The notes under the pieces are model-generated. The model ran no database searches. It saw only the letters and a program-made list of their open reading frames with translations, and was not told where the DNA came from. From contig JAETNT010000003.1 of assembly GCA_021772025.1 (NCBI GenBank), forward strand, positions 1 through 64,000: DNA of 64,000 nt. Direction: 5' to 3'. Shown piece by piece: positions 55,497 to 63,708 of the stretch; within the stretch, counting starts at the first letter, position 1; the number at the start of each line of letters is the position of its first letter. This stretch comes from Enterocloster bolteae (lineage in GTDB: Bacteria > Bacillota > Clostridia > Lachnospirales > Lachnospiraceae). Position numbers and translations under genes: made by a program.

Positions 55497-55904
55497 ATGG
55501 CCGAAAAACATTTTTCAGAAGCAATTGAATCATTATTCAAGGGAATGGACCAGTTTGTTTCCACCAAGACCGTGGTGGGGGATGCGGTGAAAATCGGAGA
55601 TACCATTATCCTCCCTCTGGTGGACGTAACCTGCGGCATGGGAGCCGGATCTTTCAATAAGGAAGCCAGACAGGGAGGAGGAGGAGGCATGAATGCCAAA
55701 ATAAGTCCCAGTGCTATTTTGATTATCCAAAATGGTTCCACTAAGCTGGTCAATGTAAAAAATCAGGATGCGATGAGCAAAGTTCTGGATATGGTGCCGG
55801 ATTTTGTTAACCGGTTTATGGGCGGAAAAACATTTGACGATGAGATTGCCCCTGAGGCAGTGGAGGCGGCAGACGCTATGGCAGAAGAGCTAAGGAAAGG
55901 CTAG
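55497..55904 (+). CDS. gerW: GerW family sporulation protein (YtfJ)
   Basis: 135 residues. GerW of Bacillus is a forespore protein needed for normal germination responses. The signature GAGSFNKEARQGGGGGMNAK (about 47-66) and the following SAILIIQNG match the family. AGGAGG six to seven bases before the ATG. It supports a spore-forming host. Confidence 0.9.
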   Translation: MAEKHFSEAIESLFKGMDQFVSTKTVVGDAVKIGDTIILPLVDVTCGMGAGSFNKEARQGGGGGMNAKISPSAILIIQNGSTKLVNVKNQDAMSKVLDMVPDFVNRFMGGKTFDDEIAPEAVEAADAMAEELRKG

Positions 55905-55978
55905 GGCTTCGGAAAGGCCGGAATAATCTGGTACGAACCTGCATAGAATAACCCTATAGGATAAATACGGAGGATTCT

Positions 55979-56116
55979 ATGAAAAGGGTGTGCGGATTGA
56001 TGCTATTTTGCTTCGGCGCCGGGATGACGGTACTTTTGTTTATACCAGAAACCTTCGGGACTCTGGCATTTATCATCGGGTGTCTGGTGATTGGATATAA
56101 TTTATTTTGCTGTTAA
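55979..56116 (+). CDS. Small two-span membrane protein
   Basis: 45 residues: MKRVCGLMLFCFGAGM, a turn with PETFG near residue 23, and a second hydrophobic stretch ending YNLFCC. Two membrane spans with almost no soluble part. ACGGAGG lies five to six bases upstream of the ATG, an excellent ribosome site, and a terminator follows, so it looks like a real last gene of the gerW run. I recall similar short proteins in Lachnospiraceae, but function is unknown. Confidence 0.7.
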   Translation: MKRVCGLMLFCFGAGMTVLLFIPETFGTLAFIIGCLVIGYNLFCC

Positions 56117-56141
56117 TCACTTTTTAAGAAAACTATTTTTT

Positions 56142-56192
56142 GGCAGGCAAAGCAGGAGAGCCGCGGCATTCCTTGCTTTTTCCTGCCTTTTT
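56142..56192 (+). terminator. Intrinsic terminator after the small membrane protein
   Basis: GGCAGG pairs with CCTGCC and AAAGCA with TGCTTT across a small internal mismatch; TTTTT follows at 56188-56192. Confidence 0.7.
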
Positions 56193-56201
56193 CCGTATAA
56201 T
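56173..56201 (+). promoter_or_regulatory. Sigma-A-type promoter of the PHP-domain gene
   Basis: TTGCTT, 17-base spacer, TATAAT (56196-56201). It overlaps the right arm and T-run of the preceding terminator, so the same bases serve both. Confidence 0.6.
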
Positions 56202-56232
56202 GGTACCATACGTAATGAGAGGAGATAGGACT

Positions 56233-57240
56233 ATGTCTGAAAAAATTTATTTGCTGCCTCAAAGCAGCGCCTGCTACAAGGCAAATCTTCATTGCCATAC
56301 CACCTTCTCTGACGGAAAGCTGACCCCGGAGGAAGTAAAAAGAGCCTATAAAGAGCAGGGATATTCTGTGGTTGCTTATACGGATCACCGTACCTATCAC
56401 TGGCATAAAGAGCTGACCGATGAGAAATTTCTGGCTTTGGCGGCTATGGAAGTGGATATAAATGAGCACTACAAAGTGCCTGGTGATTTCTCCGAGGTAA
56501 AGACTTACCACATCAATCTTTATGACAGCATTCCGGAAAAGTTTCAGAAAGAGAAGGCAGGAGGGCTTCTTCCGGAACGCCGTTATAATGACAAGGAATA
56601 TATTAATGAGTATATTGATGTGATGAAAGGCTACGGGTTTTTCGCCTGCTATAATCATCCTTACTGGTCCCTGCAAAATTATGATGATTATAAGGAGCTA
56701 CGGGGATTTTGGGGGATGGAAATTTATAACCATGGCTGTGAGCATGAAGGTCTGTATGGTTACAATCCCCAGAGTTACAGTGAAATGTTAAGACTGGGAA
56801 ACCGGCTGTACTGCGTAGCTACAGATGATAACCACAATTTTTATCCCTTTGGACACCCCTTGTGCGATTCTTTTGGGGGATTCACCATGATTTATGCCCA
56901 AGAGCTGACTTATGAAGCCGTTACGGCCTCGCTTTTAAAAGGAAGCTTTTACTGTTCCACGGGGCCGGAGATTAAGGAATTGTATGTAAAGGACGGAACT
57001 CTTTTTGTAAAAACCAGCCCGGTTGAAAAGATCTATGTAGTTTCCCGGGGACGAAGATGTTACCGTTCTGTGGCAGAGCCGGGGAAGACCATTACAGAGG
57101 CGAGCTTTGAACTTACCGGACTGGAAGGTTATATCCGGATTGATTGCCAGGACGGAAGAGGACTTCACGCCAACACCAATGCTTACGAAATGAACGGAAA
57201 AACACCTTTTCTGCGGACTTACGACATGATCCGTAGGTAG
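56233..57240 (+). CDS. PHP-domain metal-dependent phosphoesterase
   Basis: 335 residues from ATG 56233 (GAGGAGATAGG upstream). The polymerase-and-histidinol-phosphatase fold is shown by NLHCHTTFSDGKLTPEE (about 19-35), YTDHRTYHW (about 52-60) and NHPYW (about 142-146), metal-binding histidines and aspartates. A C-terminal beta domain (about 245-335) follows the barrel. Substrate unknown; it is not the CpsB-type tyrosine phosphatase. It is a single gene between a terminator-promoter and a long hairpin. Confidence 0.82.
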   Translation: MSEKIYLLPQSSACYKANLHCHTTFSDGKLTPEEVKRAYKEQGYSVVAYTDHRTYHWHKELTDEKFLALAAMEVDINEHYKVPGDFSEVKTYHINLYDSIPEKFQKEKAGGLLPERRYNDKEYINEYIDVMKGYGFFACYNHPYWSLQNYDDYKELRGFWGMEIYNHGCEHEGLYGYNPQSYSEMLRLGNRLYCVATDDNHNFYPFGHPLCDSFGGFTMIYAQELTYEAVTASLLKGSFYCSTGPEIKELYVKDGTLFVKTSPVEKIYVVSRGRRCYRSVAEPGKTITEASFELTGLEGYIRIDCQDGRGLHANTNAYEMNGKTPFLRTYDMIRR

Positions 57241-57314
57241 AAAAACGAGACGTTATATGGAAAATCAAGATATGGCCCAGCAAACCACACTTTTCAGCAA
57301 AATAAGATAAATCG

Positions 57315-57368
57315 AAATCAGATAAGGGAATGGACGATACGAAAACCGTCCATTCCCTTATCTGATTT
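57315..57368. terminator. Long perfect hairpin between PHP gene and recombinase
   Basis: A perfect 22-base stem (57315-57336 with 57347-57368) and ten-base loop. A-rich and T-rich bases at the stem ends suit bidirectional termination between the convergent PHP gene and the recombinase gene. It lies 19 bases from the recombinase core-site copy. Confidence 0.7.
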
Positions 57369-57387
57369 TGAACAGGTGGAAAAACTT

Positions 57388-57415
57388 TTCACAGATTGTA
57401 TCCTTCTGCGAAAAT
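57388..57415 (-). repeat. Third copy of the recombinase core site
   Basis: On the minus strand it matches the 28-base inverted repeat of the polysaccharide switch at 24 of 28 positions (shared start ATTTTCGCAGAA, then AATCTG). It begins two bases after the recombinase stop codon. The -10-like TATAAT of the other copies reads TACAAT here. Confidence 0.65.
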
Positions 57416-57417
57416 TC

Positions 57418-58608
57418 CTAAAAATTTTGTAAATCCAACAAACGACTCTTCGGGCTGACCACAAATTTGACCATAAAAATCAGGGAGCATCCCCAGCTGT
57501 TTTTTTTGGAATCCATAGTGGGATGTATGTATCGGTTCAAAGTAATCTTTACATCAGCATGCCCCAAAATTTCGCTTAAAACTTTTATATCCATACCGTT
57601 TTCAATACAATTTGTTGCAAAAGTATGGCGTAAAATATGAAAATTCCTGTCGTTAATCTCTGCTGTTTTTAGTATCCTTTTAAATTGATACTGCATCGTC
57701 CTAGGATCCAAAGGTTTCTCCTTACCAAAAACATAGGACTGGCTTCCTTTCAGCTGGAAAAGCAGTTCCATAACTCCATCCGCCAGAGGGATTATTCTTT
57801 TGGAGCTTTCACTTTTAGGACTTGTTTCCATCAAAACGGTTTTTCTTGTACCCCCTTGCATAGCAATTCTTTGTACAGTACGATTTACAGTTAGAGTCCT
57901 CCCTCGAAAATCAAGATCTTCCCATTGGAGGGCACATAATTCTCCCAGACGCAGCCCTGTATATAAACATAGCAATACCGCTGTTTTAAATTTATCCGGT
58001 TTCTCATAAATATGTTCAAGAAGTCTGGCCTGCTCTGTCTTTAAAAGGGTTTCAACCAGCTTTTTCTTTGGCTTTACAGGTGGATTTTCTAAAGAAGGAA
58101 CACAGACTAAATATTTTCTATTAGCAAAATCTAATATTTGATTTACAATACAACAGATGCTTTTTTGCAGGCTTTCTGATAATGACTTTTCAGACAGGTG
58201 TTCAAAAATTTTTTCCTGCAATTCTGCCGTTGCAGAACTGGAAAGCTGACATGCTCCTAAAGTTTCTGCAATGTGAACTTTGTAAACCGAGTCATATTTC
58301 ACATAAGTTGAATACTTCCTTTTCTCTGCAATTTCTTCAAGCCATTCTCCGGCTATCTGTGAAAATGAGAGTATAACAGCGCCGGAATCTTTTTTTTGAT
58401 TATCCATAGCCTTTTGTGCCAGGTCTTGTTTGCCAGGCTGATTGGCGATTCCAAGTCTGGCCATAGAAAGTTTTTCTTTTACTTCATCATAAGCATATCC
58501 GTATATGGAACGATAAAAATGCATACCATTCCCTGCACCGGACACTTTATAACGCCCTTCCCATCTTCCGTCTTTCCTTTTCCTGATATTTTCGCCGTGT
58601 CTTCCCAT
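57418..58608 (-). CDS. Tyrosine-type site-specific recombinase
   Basis: 396 residues. N-terminal arm-type DNA-binding domain (about 1-55, MGRHGENIRKRKDGRWEGRY), SAM-like core-binding domain (about 78-185), and catalytic domain with Arg in YTGLRLGELCALQW (about 215-228), HILRHTFAT (about 322-330), LGHADVKITLNRY (about 344-356) and nucleophile Tyr near 356. All expected catalytic residues are present. No excisionase, phage or conjugation genes accompany it. Its 3' end and upstream region carry TGGTCA pairs and a core-site copy identical in type to the switch at 22927-23318, so I propose it inverts that segment. AAGGAGA precedes the ATG. Confidence 0.88.
   Translation of the reverse strand: MGRHGENIRKRKDGRWEGRYKVSGAGNGMHFYRSIYGYAYDEVKEKLSMARLGIANQPGKQDLAQKAMDNQKKDSGAVILSFSQIAGEWLEEIAEKRKYSTYVKYDSVYKVHIAETLGACQLSSSATAELQEKIFEHLSEKSLSESLQKSICCIVNQILDFANRKYLVCVPSLENPPVKPKKKLVETLLKTEQARLLEHIYEKPDKFKTAVLLCLYTGLRLGELCALQWEDLDFRGRTLTVNRTVQRIAMQGGTRKTVLMETSPKSESSKRIIPLADGVMELLFQLKGSQSYVFGKEKPLDPRTMQYQFKRILKTAEINDRNFHILRHTFATNCIENGMDIKVLSEILGHADVKITLNRYIHPTMDSKKNSWGCSLIFMVKFVVSPKSRLLDLQNF
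57456..57473 (-). repeat. TGGTCA-N6-TGGTCA direct repeat, pair 3
   Basis: Within the recombinase coding end, reading on the minus strand as in pair 2 of the switch, including the AATTTG spacer. It is 40 bases from the core copy at 57388-57415. Confidence 0.65.
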
Positions 58609-58648
58609 AACCTTTCTCCTTCCGTTTCTCGATACCGAACCTATTTTT

Positions 58649-58666
58649 TGACCACAAAATTGACCC
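58649..58666 (-). repeat. TGGTCA-type direct repeat, pair 4
   Basis: GGGTCA-N6-TGGTCA on the minus strand, about 40 bases before the recombinase start codon. Same orientation and spacing as the other three pairs; one hexamer differs by one base. Binding here could also autoregulate the recombinase. Confidence 0.55.
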
Positions 58667-58742
58667 TAAATGCTGGTTTCTGTCGCCTTTCCGCTATTAT
58701 CTCCCCAATCAGCTGCTGTTTCCAGCTCAAATCATTTTCTAA

Positions 58743-59093
58743 CTTGCTTTCAAAATATCGAATTTTTCCCAATATATTGCAAAGATATTCGGCATAGATG
58801 AAAACGAAGTATCACAAGCCATATGTGCTGGAGATGTGGAAAACTATGTGAGAAAAAACCATTGCGAAAAAGAAAAAACGGTGGGATATAGCATAACGGC
58901 TACAAAATTGATGGGGAGATACTTTACTGGAAGGAGTAAAAGGTTTGATAAAATTTTATTTGATATGCCTATGGGGGAGAGAATTCTAATCAATGATCGG
59001 AAGCCTTCTGAACTAAATACGGCAATAGCGCTTAATTTTTTATGTCAAAGGGGCTGTGAGGATTACCTCACAGCCCCTACAAAATCTAATTAA
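58743..59093 (+). pseudogene. Gene fragment, possible HAD/sugar-phosphatase remnant
   Basis: An open frame of 116 codons with no ATG and no ribosome site; the earliest alternative start is GTG 58836. It encodes FSQYIAKIFGIDENEV, then VGYSITATKLMGRYF and RILINDRKPSELNTAIALNF. The last segment recalls the ending of HAD-like proteins from polysaccharide loci, but I am not certain. Its 3' end runs through the rpmB terminator hairpin, which a functional gene would not be expected to do. I read it as a decayed, 5'-truncated gene next to the recombinase. Confidence 0.45.
59050..59078. terminator. Terminator of rpmB
   Basis: GGGGCTGTGAGG and CCTCACAGCCCC form a perfect twelve-base stem with a four- to five-base loop. 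On the minus strand it follows the rpmB stop and runs into TTTGACATAAAAAA. Confidence 0.7.
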
Positions 59094-59275
59094 GCTCTTT
59101 CAACTAATCCGGAGCGTAAGCAGGAAGTACATACGTACATCTTCTGAGCACCGCCGTTAACTTTTACCTTAACAGATTTTACGTTAGCTTTCCACATTTT
59201 ATTAGAGCGTCTATGGGAATGGCTCACTGCGTTACCAAAGTGAGCAGCTTTTTCGCAAATTGCACATTTAGCCAT
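59090..59275 (-). CDS. rpmB: 50S ribosomal protein L28
   Basis: 61 residues, start ATG at 59275 (AAGGAGG upstream on the minus strand). Two CxxC pairs, CAIC (4-7) and CTSC (about 49-52), make this the zinc-binding form. The opening AKCAICEKAAHFGNAVSHSH is typical. As in Bacillus it is divergent from yloU-fakA-recG. Confidence 0.95.
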   Translation of the reverse strand: MAKCAICEKAAHFGNAVSHSHRRSNKMWKANVKSVKVKVNGGAQKMYVCTSCLRSGLVERA

Positions 59276-59324
59276 GATTTGCACCTCCTTAAAAGCTACT
59301 TGGATATAAATCCACAACATCTGT

Positions 59325-59353
59325 ATAATACCAGAAACTTCAAAAATTTGCAA
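59325..59353 (-). promoter_or_regulatory. Sigma-A-type promoter of rpmB
   Basis: On the minus strand TTGCAA (59348-59353), 17-base spacer and TATTAT (59325-59330), the latter preceded by TGG, an extended -10. Confidence 0.65.
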
Positions 59354-59431
59354 GCGAATTTTAAAAATTTATTTCTTTTTTCCAGGAAATAGTGTATACT
59401 GAACAATATCAAGAGAATTGGAGGCAAGTCT

Positions 59432-59788
59432 ATGAAAGGACGAATCAATAATAAACTGGGCCAAATCCAGATTAACCCTGATGTTATTGCTTTATATGCA
59501 GGTACTACGGCAGTAGAGTGCTTTGGCATCGTTGGCATGGCTGCAGTCAGTATGAAAGACGGCCTGGTAAAGCTTCTCAAGAGGGAAAGCCTGACTCACG
59601 GAATTAATGTAGAGATTGTGGACAATCGTATCTCTATCTCGTTTCATGTGATTGTGGCTTATGGAGTAAGCATTTCTGCAGTTTCCGATAACCTGATTGA
59701 AAATGTAAAGTACAAAGTAGAAGAATTCACCGGCATGAGCGTAGATAAAATTAATATCTATGTAGAAGGCGTGAGAGTTATTGATTAG
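59432..59788 (+). CDS. yloU: Asp23/Gls24 family protein YloU
   Basis: 118 residues. Asp23-family proteins bind near the membrane and are linked to envelope stress; YloU always sits beside fakA. Segments GQIQINPDVIALYAG (about 10-24) and the C-terminal VDKINIYVEGVRVID match. GGAGG precedes the ATG. Its stop codon overlaps the ribosome site of fakA, giving coupling. Confidence 0.92.
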   Translation: MKGRINNKLGQIQINPDVIALYAGTTAVECFGIVGMAAVSMKDGLVKLLKRESLTHGINVEIVDNRISISFHVIVAYGVSISAVSDNLIENVKYKVEEFTGMSVDKINIYVEGVRVID

Positions 59789-59801
59789 GAGGAAGAAACC
59801 T

Positions 59802-61502
59802 GTGGGTATGAATACAGTAGACGCTAAGCTGTTAAAGCAGGCATTTTTAGCAGGAGCCAAAAGCTTAGAGGCAAAAAAGGAATGGATTAACGAACTAAAT
59901 GTGTTCCCTGTGCCGGACGGGGATACGGGTACTAATATGACGATGACTATTATGGCTGCTGCCAGAGAAGTGGCGGCCATTGAGGAGCCGACTATGGAGA
60001 ATTTGGCAAAGGCCATTTCTTCCGGCTCATTAAGAGGGGCAAGAGGTAACTCCGGCGTTATTTTATCCCAGCTGTTCCGCGGCTTTACCAAGGAAATTAA
60101 AAACTGTGACGTTATTACTACCACTGTTTTAGCTAACGCCTTTGTGAGGGCCACAGAGACTGCCTACAAAGCGGTTATGAAGCCTAAGGAAGGCACCATT
60201 TTAACGGTGGCAAAGGGCATGTCTGACAAGGCGGTGGAGCTGGTGAGTCAGACTGAGGATCTGGCGGAGCTTTTGGAACAGGTAATCAGGCACGGGGATT
60301 ATGTCTTAAGCCAGACCCCGGAGATGCTTCCGGTTCTGAAGCAGGCCGGAGTTGTTGATTCCGGCGGCCAGGGCCTGATGCAGGTGATGAAGGGGGCTTT
60401 GGACGGCCTTTTAGGAAAGGAACTGGATTTAAAGGTAGAGGGAGTAAAAACGCCGGCTTCTCTTTCTGCAAAGAAAGCAGCCGGCACTGCCTCCGCCGAA
60501 GATTTTGACATTAAATTCGGATACTGCACCGAGTTTATCATCAATACGGACACAGAATTTTCAGAAGAGCAGGAGCGGAGCTTTAAAGCTTACTTAGAGT
60601 CTATCGGCGACTCTATTGTAGTAGTTGCCGATGAGGATGTGGTAAAGGTACATGTTCACACCAACCATCCCGGCCTTGCTTTTGAAAAGGCATTGACTTA
60701 CGGTTCCCTTTCCAGGATGAAGGTGGACAATATGCGGGAAGAGCATGAAGAACGCCTGATTAAAGGAGCAGAGCAGATGGCAGCCCAGCAGAAAATCCGG
60801 GAGAAAGCCAAAGATGCAGAAGAAAAGGCGGCTCAGCCGCGGAAACCTTTTGGATTTATTGCGGTATCTATCGGAGAAGGCTTGGGAGAGATTTTTAAGG
60901 GGATCGGGGCGGATTACCTGATTGAGGGCGGACAGACCATGAACCCCAGCACGGAAGATATGTTAAACGCCATTGACCAGGTCAATGCTGATACCATTTT
61001 CATCCTGCCTAACAATAAGAACATTATCCTTGCGGCAGAGCAGGCGAAAGGCCTGGTAGAAGACAAAAACATTATCGTAGTTCCTTCAAAGACAGTTCCT
61101 CAGGGAATCACAGCTTTGATTAATTTCATTCCGGATTTAAGCTCCGAGGACAATTTAAATACTATGATTCAGGAAATGAACCGGGTAAAGACAGGGCAGG
61201 TTACTTATGCAGTACGTACTACCTGTATTGACGGCATGGACATTGAAGCAGGTGATATTATGGGGATCGGCGACAAAGGGATGCTGTCAGTAGGGAAATC
61301 TATTGACGCAACTACGCTGAATATGATGAATGCCATGCTGGATGAGGAATCGGAGCTGGTAACCATTTATTATGGAAGCGATGTCAGCCAAGAAGATGCC
61401 GAAAGCCTTCTTTCAAAATCCCGGGAACGTTTCCCCAATTATGAGATTGAACTTCAGGATGGCGGCCAGCCAATCTACTATTATTTGATTTCCGTAGAGT
61501 AA
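59802..61502 (+). CDS. fakA: Fatty acid kinase subunit FakA (YloV, DhaL domain)
   Basis: 566 residues. FakA is the ATPase that phosphorylates FakB-bound fatty acids for phospholipid synthesis. The DhaL domain carries the magnesium/ATP motif VPDGDTGTNM (about 38-47) and SLRGARGNSGVI (about 71-82); a middle domain and a C-terminal domain (about 345-566) follow. AGGAGG lies nine bases before GTG 59802; the ATG at 59808 is 15 bases away and a TTG at 59781 lies before the ribosome site. No FakB is in the window. Confidence 0.92.
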   Translation: MGMNTVDAKLLKQAFLAGAKSLEAKKEWINELNVFPVPDGDTGTNMTMTIMAAAREVAAIEEPTMENLAKAISSGSLRGARGNSGVILSQLFRGFTKEIKNCDVITTTVLANAFVRATETAYKAVMKPKEGTILTVAKGMSDKAVELVSQTEDLAELLEQVIRHGDYVLSQTPEMLPVLKQAGVVDSGGQGLMQVMKGALDGLLGKELDLKVEGVKTPASLSAKKAAGTASAEDFDIKFGYCTEFIINTDTEFSEEQERSFKAYLESIGDSIVVVADEDVVKVHVHTNHPGLAFEKALTYGSLSRMKVDNMREEHEERLIKGAEQMAAQQKIREKAKDAEEKAAQPRKPFGFIAVSIGEGLGEIFKGIGADYLIEGGQTMNPSTEDMLNAIDQVNADTIFILPNNKNIILAAEQAKGLVEDKNIIVVPSKTVPQGITALINFIPDLSSEDNLNTMIQEMNRVKTGQVTYAVRTTCIDGMDIEAGDIMGIGDKGMLSVGKSIDATTLNMMNAMLDEESELVTIYYGSDVSQEDAESLLSKSRERFPNYEIELQDGGQPIYYYLISVE

Positions 61503-61599
61503 CCTTCAGGCCAGAAAAAACAGCGCCGAAGTGAAACGCAAAAAGTGGGATGCCGCAAAAGAAAGCTATATTTTGTGACATCCTATTTTCTGATCAAAT

Positions 61600-61635
61600 A
61601 GCCGGAAAAACGTAGCAGTGATGCGTTTTCCGGCT
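61600..61635 (+). terminator. Hairpin between fakA and recG
   Basis: AGCCGGAAAAACG and CGTTTTCCGGCT form a twelve-base stem with one bulged A, ending four bases before the recG ribosome site. No T-run follows, so it may attenuate rather than stop transcription. Confidence 0.5.
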
Positions 61636-61652
61636 TGTTAAGGAGTTCAATT

Positions 61653-63707
61653 ATGGAAACCCATCCGATTGAAGAATTAAAGGGTATTGGCGAAAAAACC
61701 GGGAAGCTGTTCAGGCGTCTTGGAATTGAGACCACAGAAGATTTGCTTTCCTATTATCCCAGAGCTTATGATACCTATAAAGAACCGGTTTCCATAGGCC
61801 AGATAAAAGAAGGTACAATAGAGGCGGTAGAGGGGGTTCTTACGAAAACGCCGGATCTGATTCGACTAAATGGGCTTCAGATGGTATCTTTTACTTTAAA
61901 AGATCTTACCGGAACTCTTCAGGTCTGCTGGTACAATATGCCTTATATGCGCGCCAACCTGAAGGCGCAGAGCCGCTGGATTTTCAGGGGACGGGTAGTG
62001 AAAAAGAGAGGGCGTCTGGTAATGGAGCAGCCGGAGCTGTTCCGCCCGGAGGATTACAGCGTGAAGCTTCGCCTGATGCAGCCTATCTATAGTCAGACCA
62101 AAGGCCTCGGAAACAAGGCTATTACAAAGGCCGTAAGCCAGGCGCTTTTGGCAAGGCCCATGATCCGGGAATATCTTCCGGCCCGAATCCGAAAGAAATA
62201 TCAACTGGCTGAGTACAATTTTGCCATAGAACACATTCATTTCCCCGCAGATGAAACAGAGCTGCTTTTTGCCAGAAAACGGTTAGTATTTGACGAATTT
62301 TTCATGTTTGTTCTTGGGATCCGAAGGCTTAAGGAAGGCCGTGGAGATAAAGAAAGCCCTTATCCTATAATTTTGTCCGAGGAGGTAAAGGATTTTGAAA
62401 AATCTCTTCCCTTTTCCCTTACAAAAGCCCAGGAAAAAGCTAGGAGAGAAATTGAAGAGGATTTGTCCGGCGGTAAGGTGATGAACCGGCTGATTCAGGG
62501 AGATGTAGGTTCTGGAAAAACCGTTCTGGCTGTTCTGGCTTTACTGCACACTGCCTTTAACGGATATCAGGGAGCGCTGATGGCGCCTACAGAGGTTTTG
62601 GCAAAGCAGCATTATGACTCTATCAGTAAGATGCTTGAAACCCATGGAATTTCCAAAGTTCCCATACTGATTACCGGATCTATGACGGTTAAAGAAAAAC
62701 GTTTGGCCTATGAAAAGATTAAAAACCATGAGGCACACATCATCATCGGCACTCATGCTCTGATTCAGGAAAAGGTCGTCTACGACAATCTGGCTCTGGT
62801 AATTACGGATGAACAGCACCGCTTTGGAGTTGGCCAGAGAGAAGCTTTAGGGGCCAAAGGGAAGACTCCCCATATTATGGTTATGAGCGCTACCCCCATT
62901 CCCCGGACTCTTGCCATTATCCTTTACGGGGATTTGGACATCTCCGTTATTGACCAGCTTCCCGCAGAGCGTCTTCCCATTAAAAACTGTGTGGTAAACA
63001 GAAGTTACCGGGAAAAGGCCTACGACTTTATTGCCAAACAGGTGGCTATGGGCCATCAGGCTTATGTAATCTGCCCCATGGTAGAGGAAAGTGAGATGAT
63101 TGAGGCGGAAAATGTACTGGACTACACCAAAACTTTAAGAAAGGCCCTGCCGGAGCAGACACAGATAGAATACCTTCATGGAAAGATGAAAGCAAAAGAA
63201 AAGAATCGGATTATGGAACGGTTTGCGGAAGGAGAGATTGATGTGTTAGTCTCCACCACAGTAGTGGAGGTTGGAGTCAATGTTCCTAATGCCACGGTTA
63301 TGATGATTGAGAATGCGGAACGCTTTGGATTAGCTCAGCTTCATCAGCTGCGGGGGCGGGTAGGCCGGGGAAGCAGCCAGTCCTACTGCATTATGGTCAA
63401 CTGTTCCGATGATGAGGGAACCATAGAACGTCTGGATATCTTAAATAAATCCAATGACGGCTTTTACATTGCTTCTCAGGACTTAAAATTGAGGGGCCCG
63501 GGAGACATTTTTGGCATCCGTCAGAGCGGGGATATGGAATTTCGCCTGGCAGATATTTTTACAGACGCCAGCCTGCTAAAATCCGTTTCCCAGGAAGTGA
63601 ATGAGCTGCTTTTAGAGGATCCGGAACTGGAGAGAGAAGAGAACAGGGAGCTGCAGAAGCGCCTAAAGTCCTATTTAGAAAACAGTTACGAAAGGTTGAA
63701 CTTATAA
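61653..63707 (+). CDS. recG: ATP-dependent DNA helicase RecG
   Basis: 684 residues from ATG 61653 (AAGGAG upstream). RecG remodels stalled forks and Holliday junctions. N-terminal wedge/OB domain (about 50-180), helicase motif I GDVGSGKTVLA (about 284-294), motif II DEQH (about 390-393), motif III VMSATPIPRTL (about 414-424) and motif VI QLRGRVGRG (about 566-574). The order rpmB, yloU, fakA, recG is as in many Firmicutes. Confidence 0.95.
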   Translation: METHPIEELKGIGEKTGKLFRRLGIETTEDLLSYYPRAYDTYKEPVSIGQIKEGTIEAVEGVLTKTPDLIRLNGLQMVSFTLKDLTGTLQVCWYNMPYMRANLKAQSRWIFRGRVVKKRGRLVMEQPELFRPEDYSVKLRLMQPIYSQTKGLGNKAITKAVSQALLARPMIREYLPARIRKKYQLAEYNFAIEHIHFPADETELLFARKRLVFDEFFMFVLGIRRLKEGRGDKESPYPIILSEEVKDFEKSLPFSLTKAQEKARREIEEDLSGGKVMNRLIQGDVGSGKTVLAVLALLHTAFNGYQGALMAPTEVLAKQHYDSISKMLETHGISKVPILITGSMTVKEKRLAYEKIKNHEAHIIIGTHALIQEKVVYDNLALVITDEQHRFGVGQREALGAKGKTPHIMVMSATPIPRTLAIILYGDLDISVIDQLPAERLPIKNCVVNRSYREKAYDFIAKQVAMGHQAYVICPMVEESEMIEAENVLDYTKTLRKALPEQTQIEYLHGKMKAKEKNRIMERFAEGEIDVLVSTTVVEVGVNVPNATVMMIENAERFGLAQLHQLRGRVGRGSSQSYCIMVNCSDDEGTIERLDILNKSNDGFYIASQDLKLRGPGDIFGIRQSGDMEFRLADIFTDASLLKSVSQEVNELLLEDPELEREENRELQKRLKSYLENSYERLNL

Positions 63708-63708
63708 T

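Noticed and set aside
58850-58880. Fourth core-site copy (ACCATT then GCGAAAA)
   Set aside because: Only a partial match with a two-base gap and lacking the rest of the 28-base site; likely chance.
57418-59093. Integrated prophage or conjugative element
   Set aside because: Only a recombinase and one gene fragment are present; no capsid, terminase, relaxase or transfer genes.
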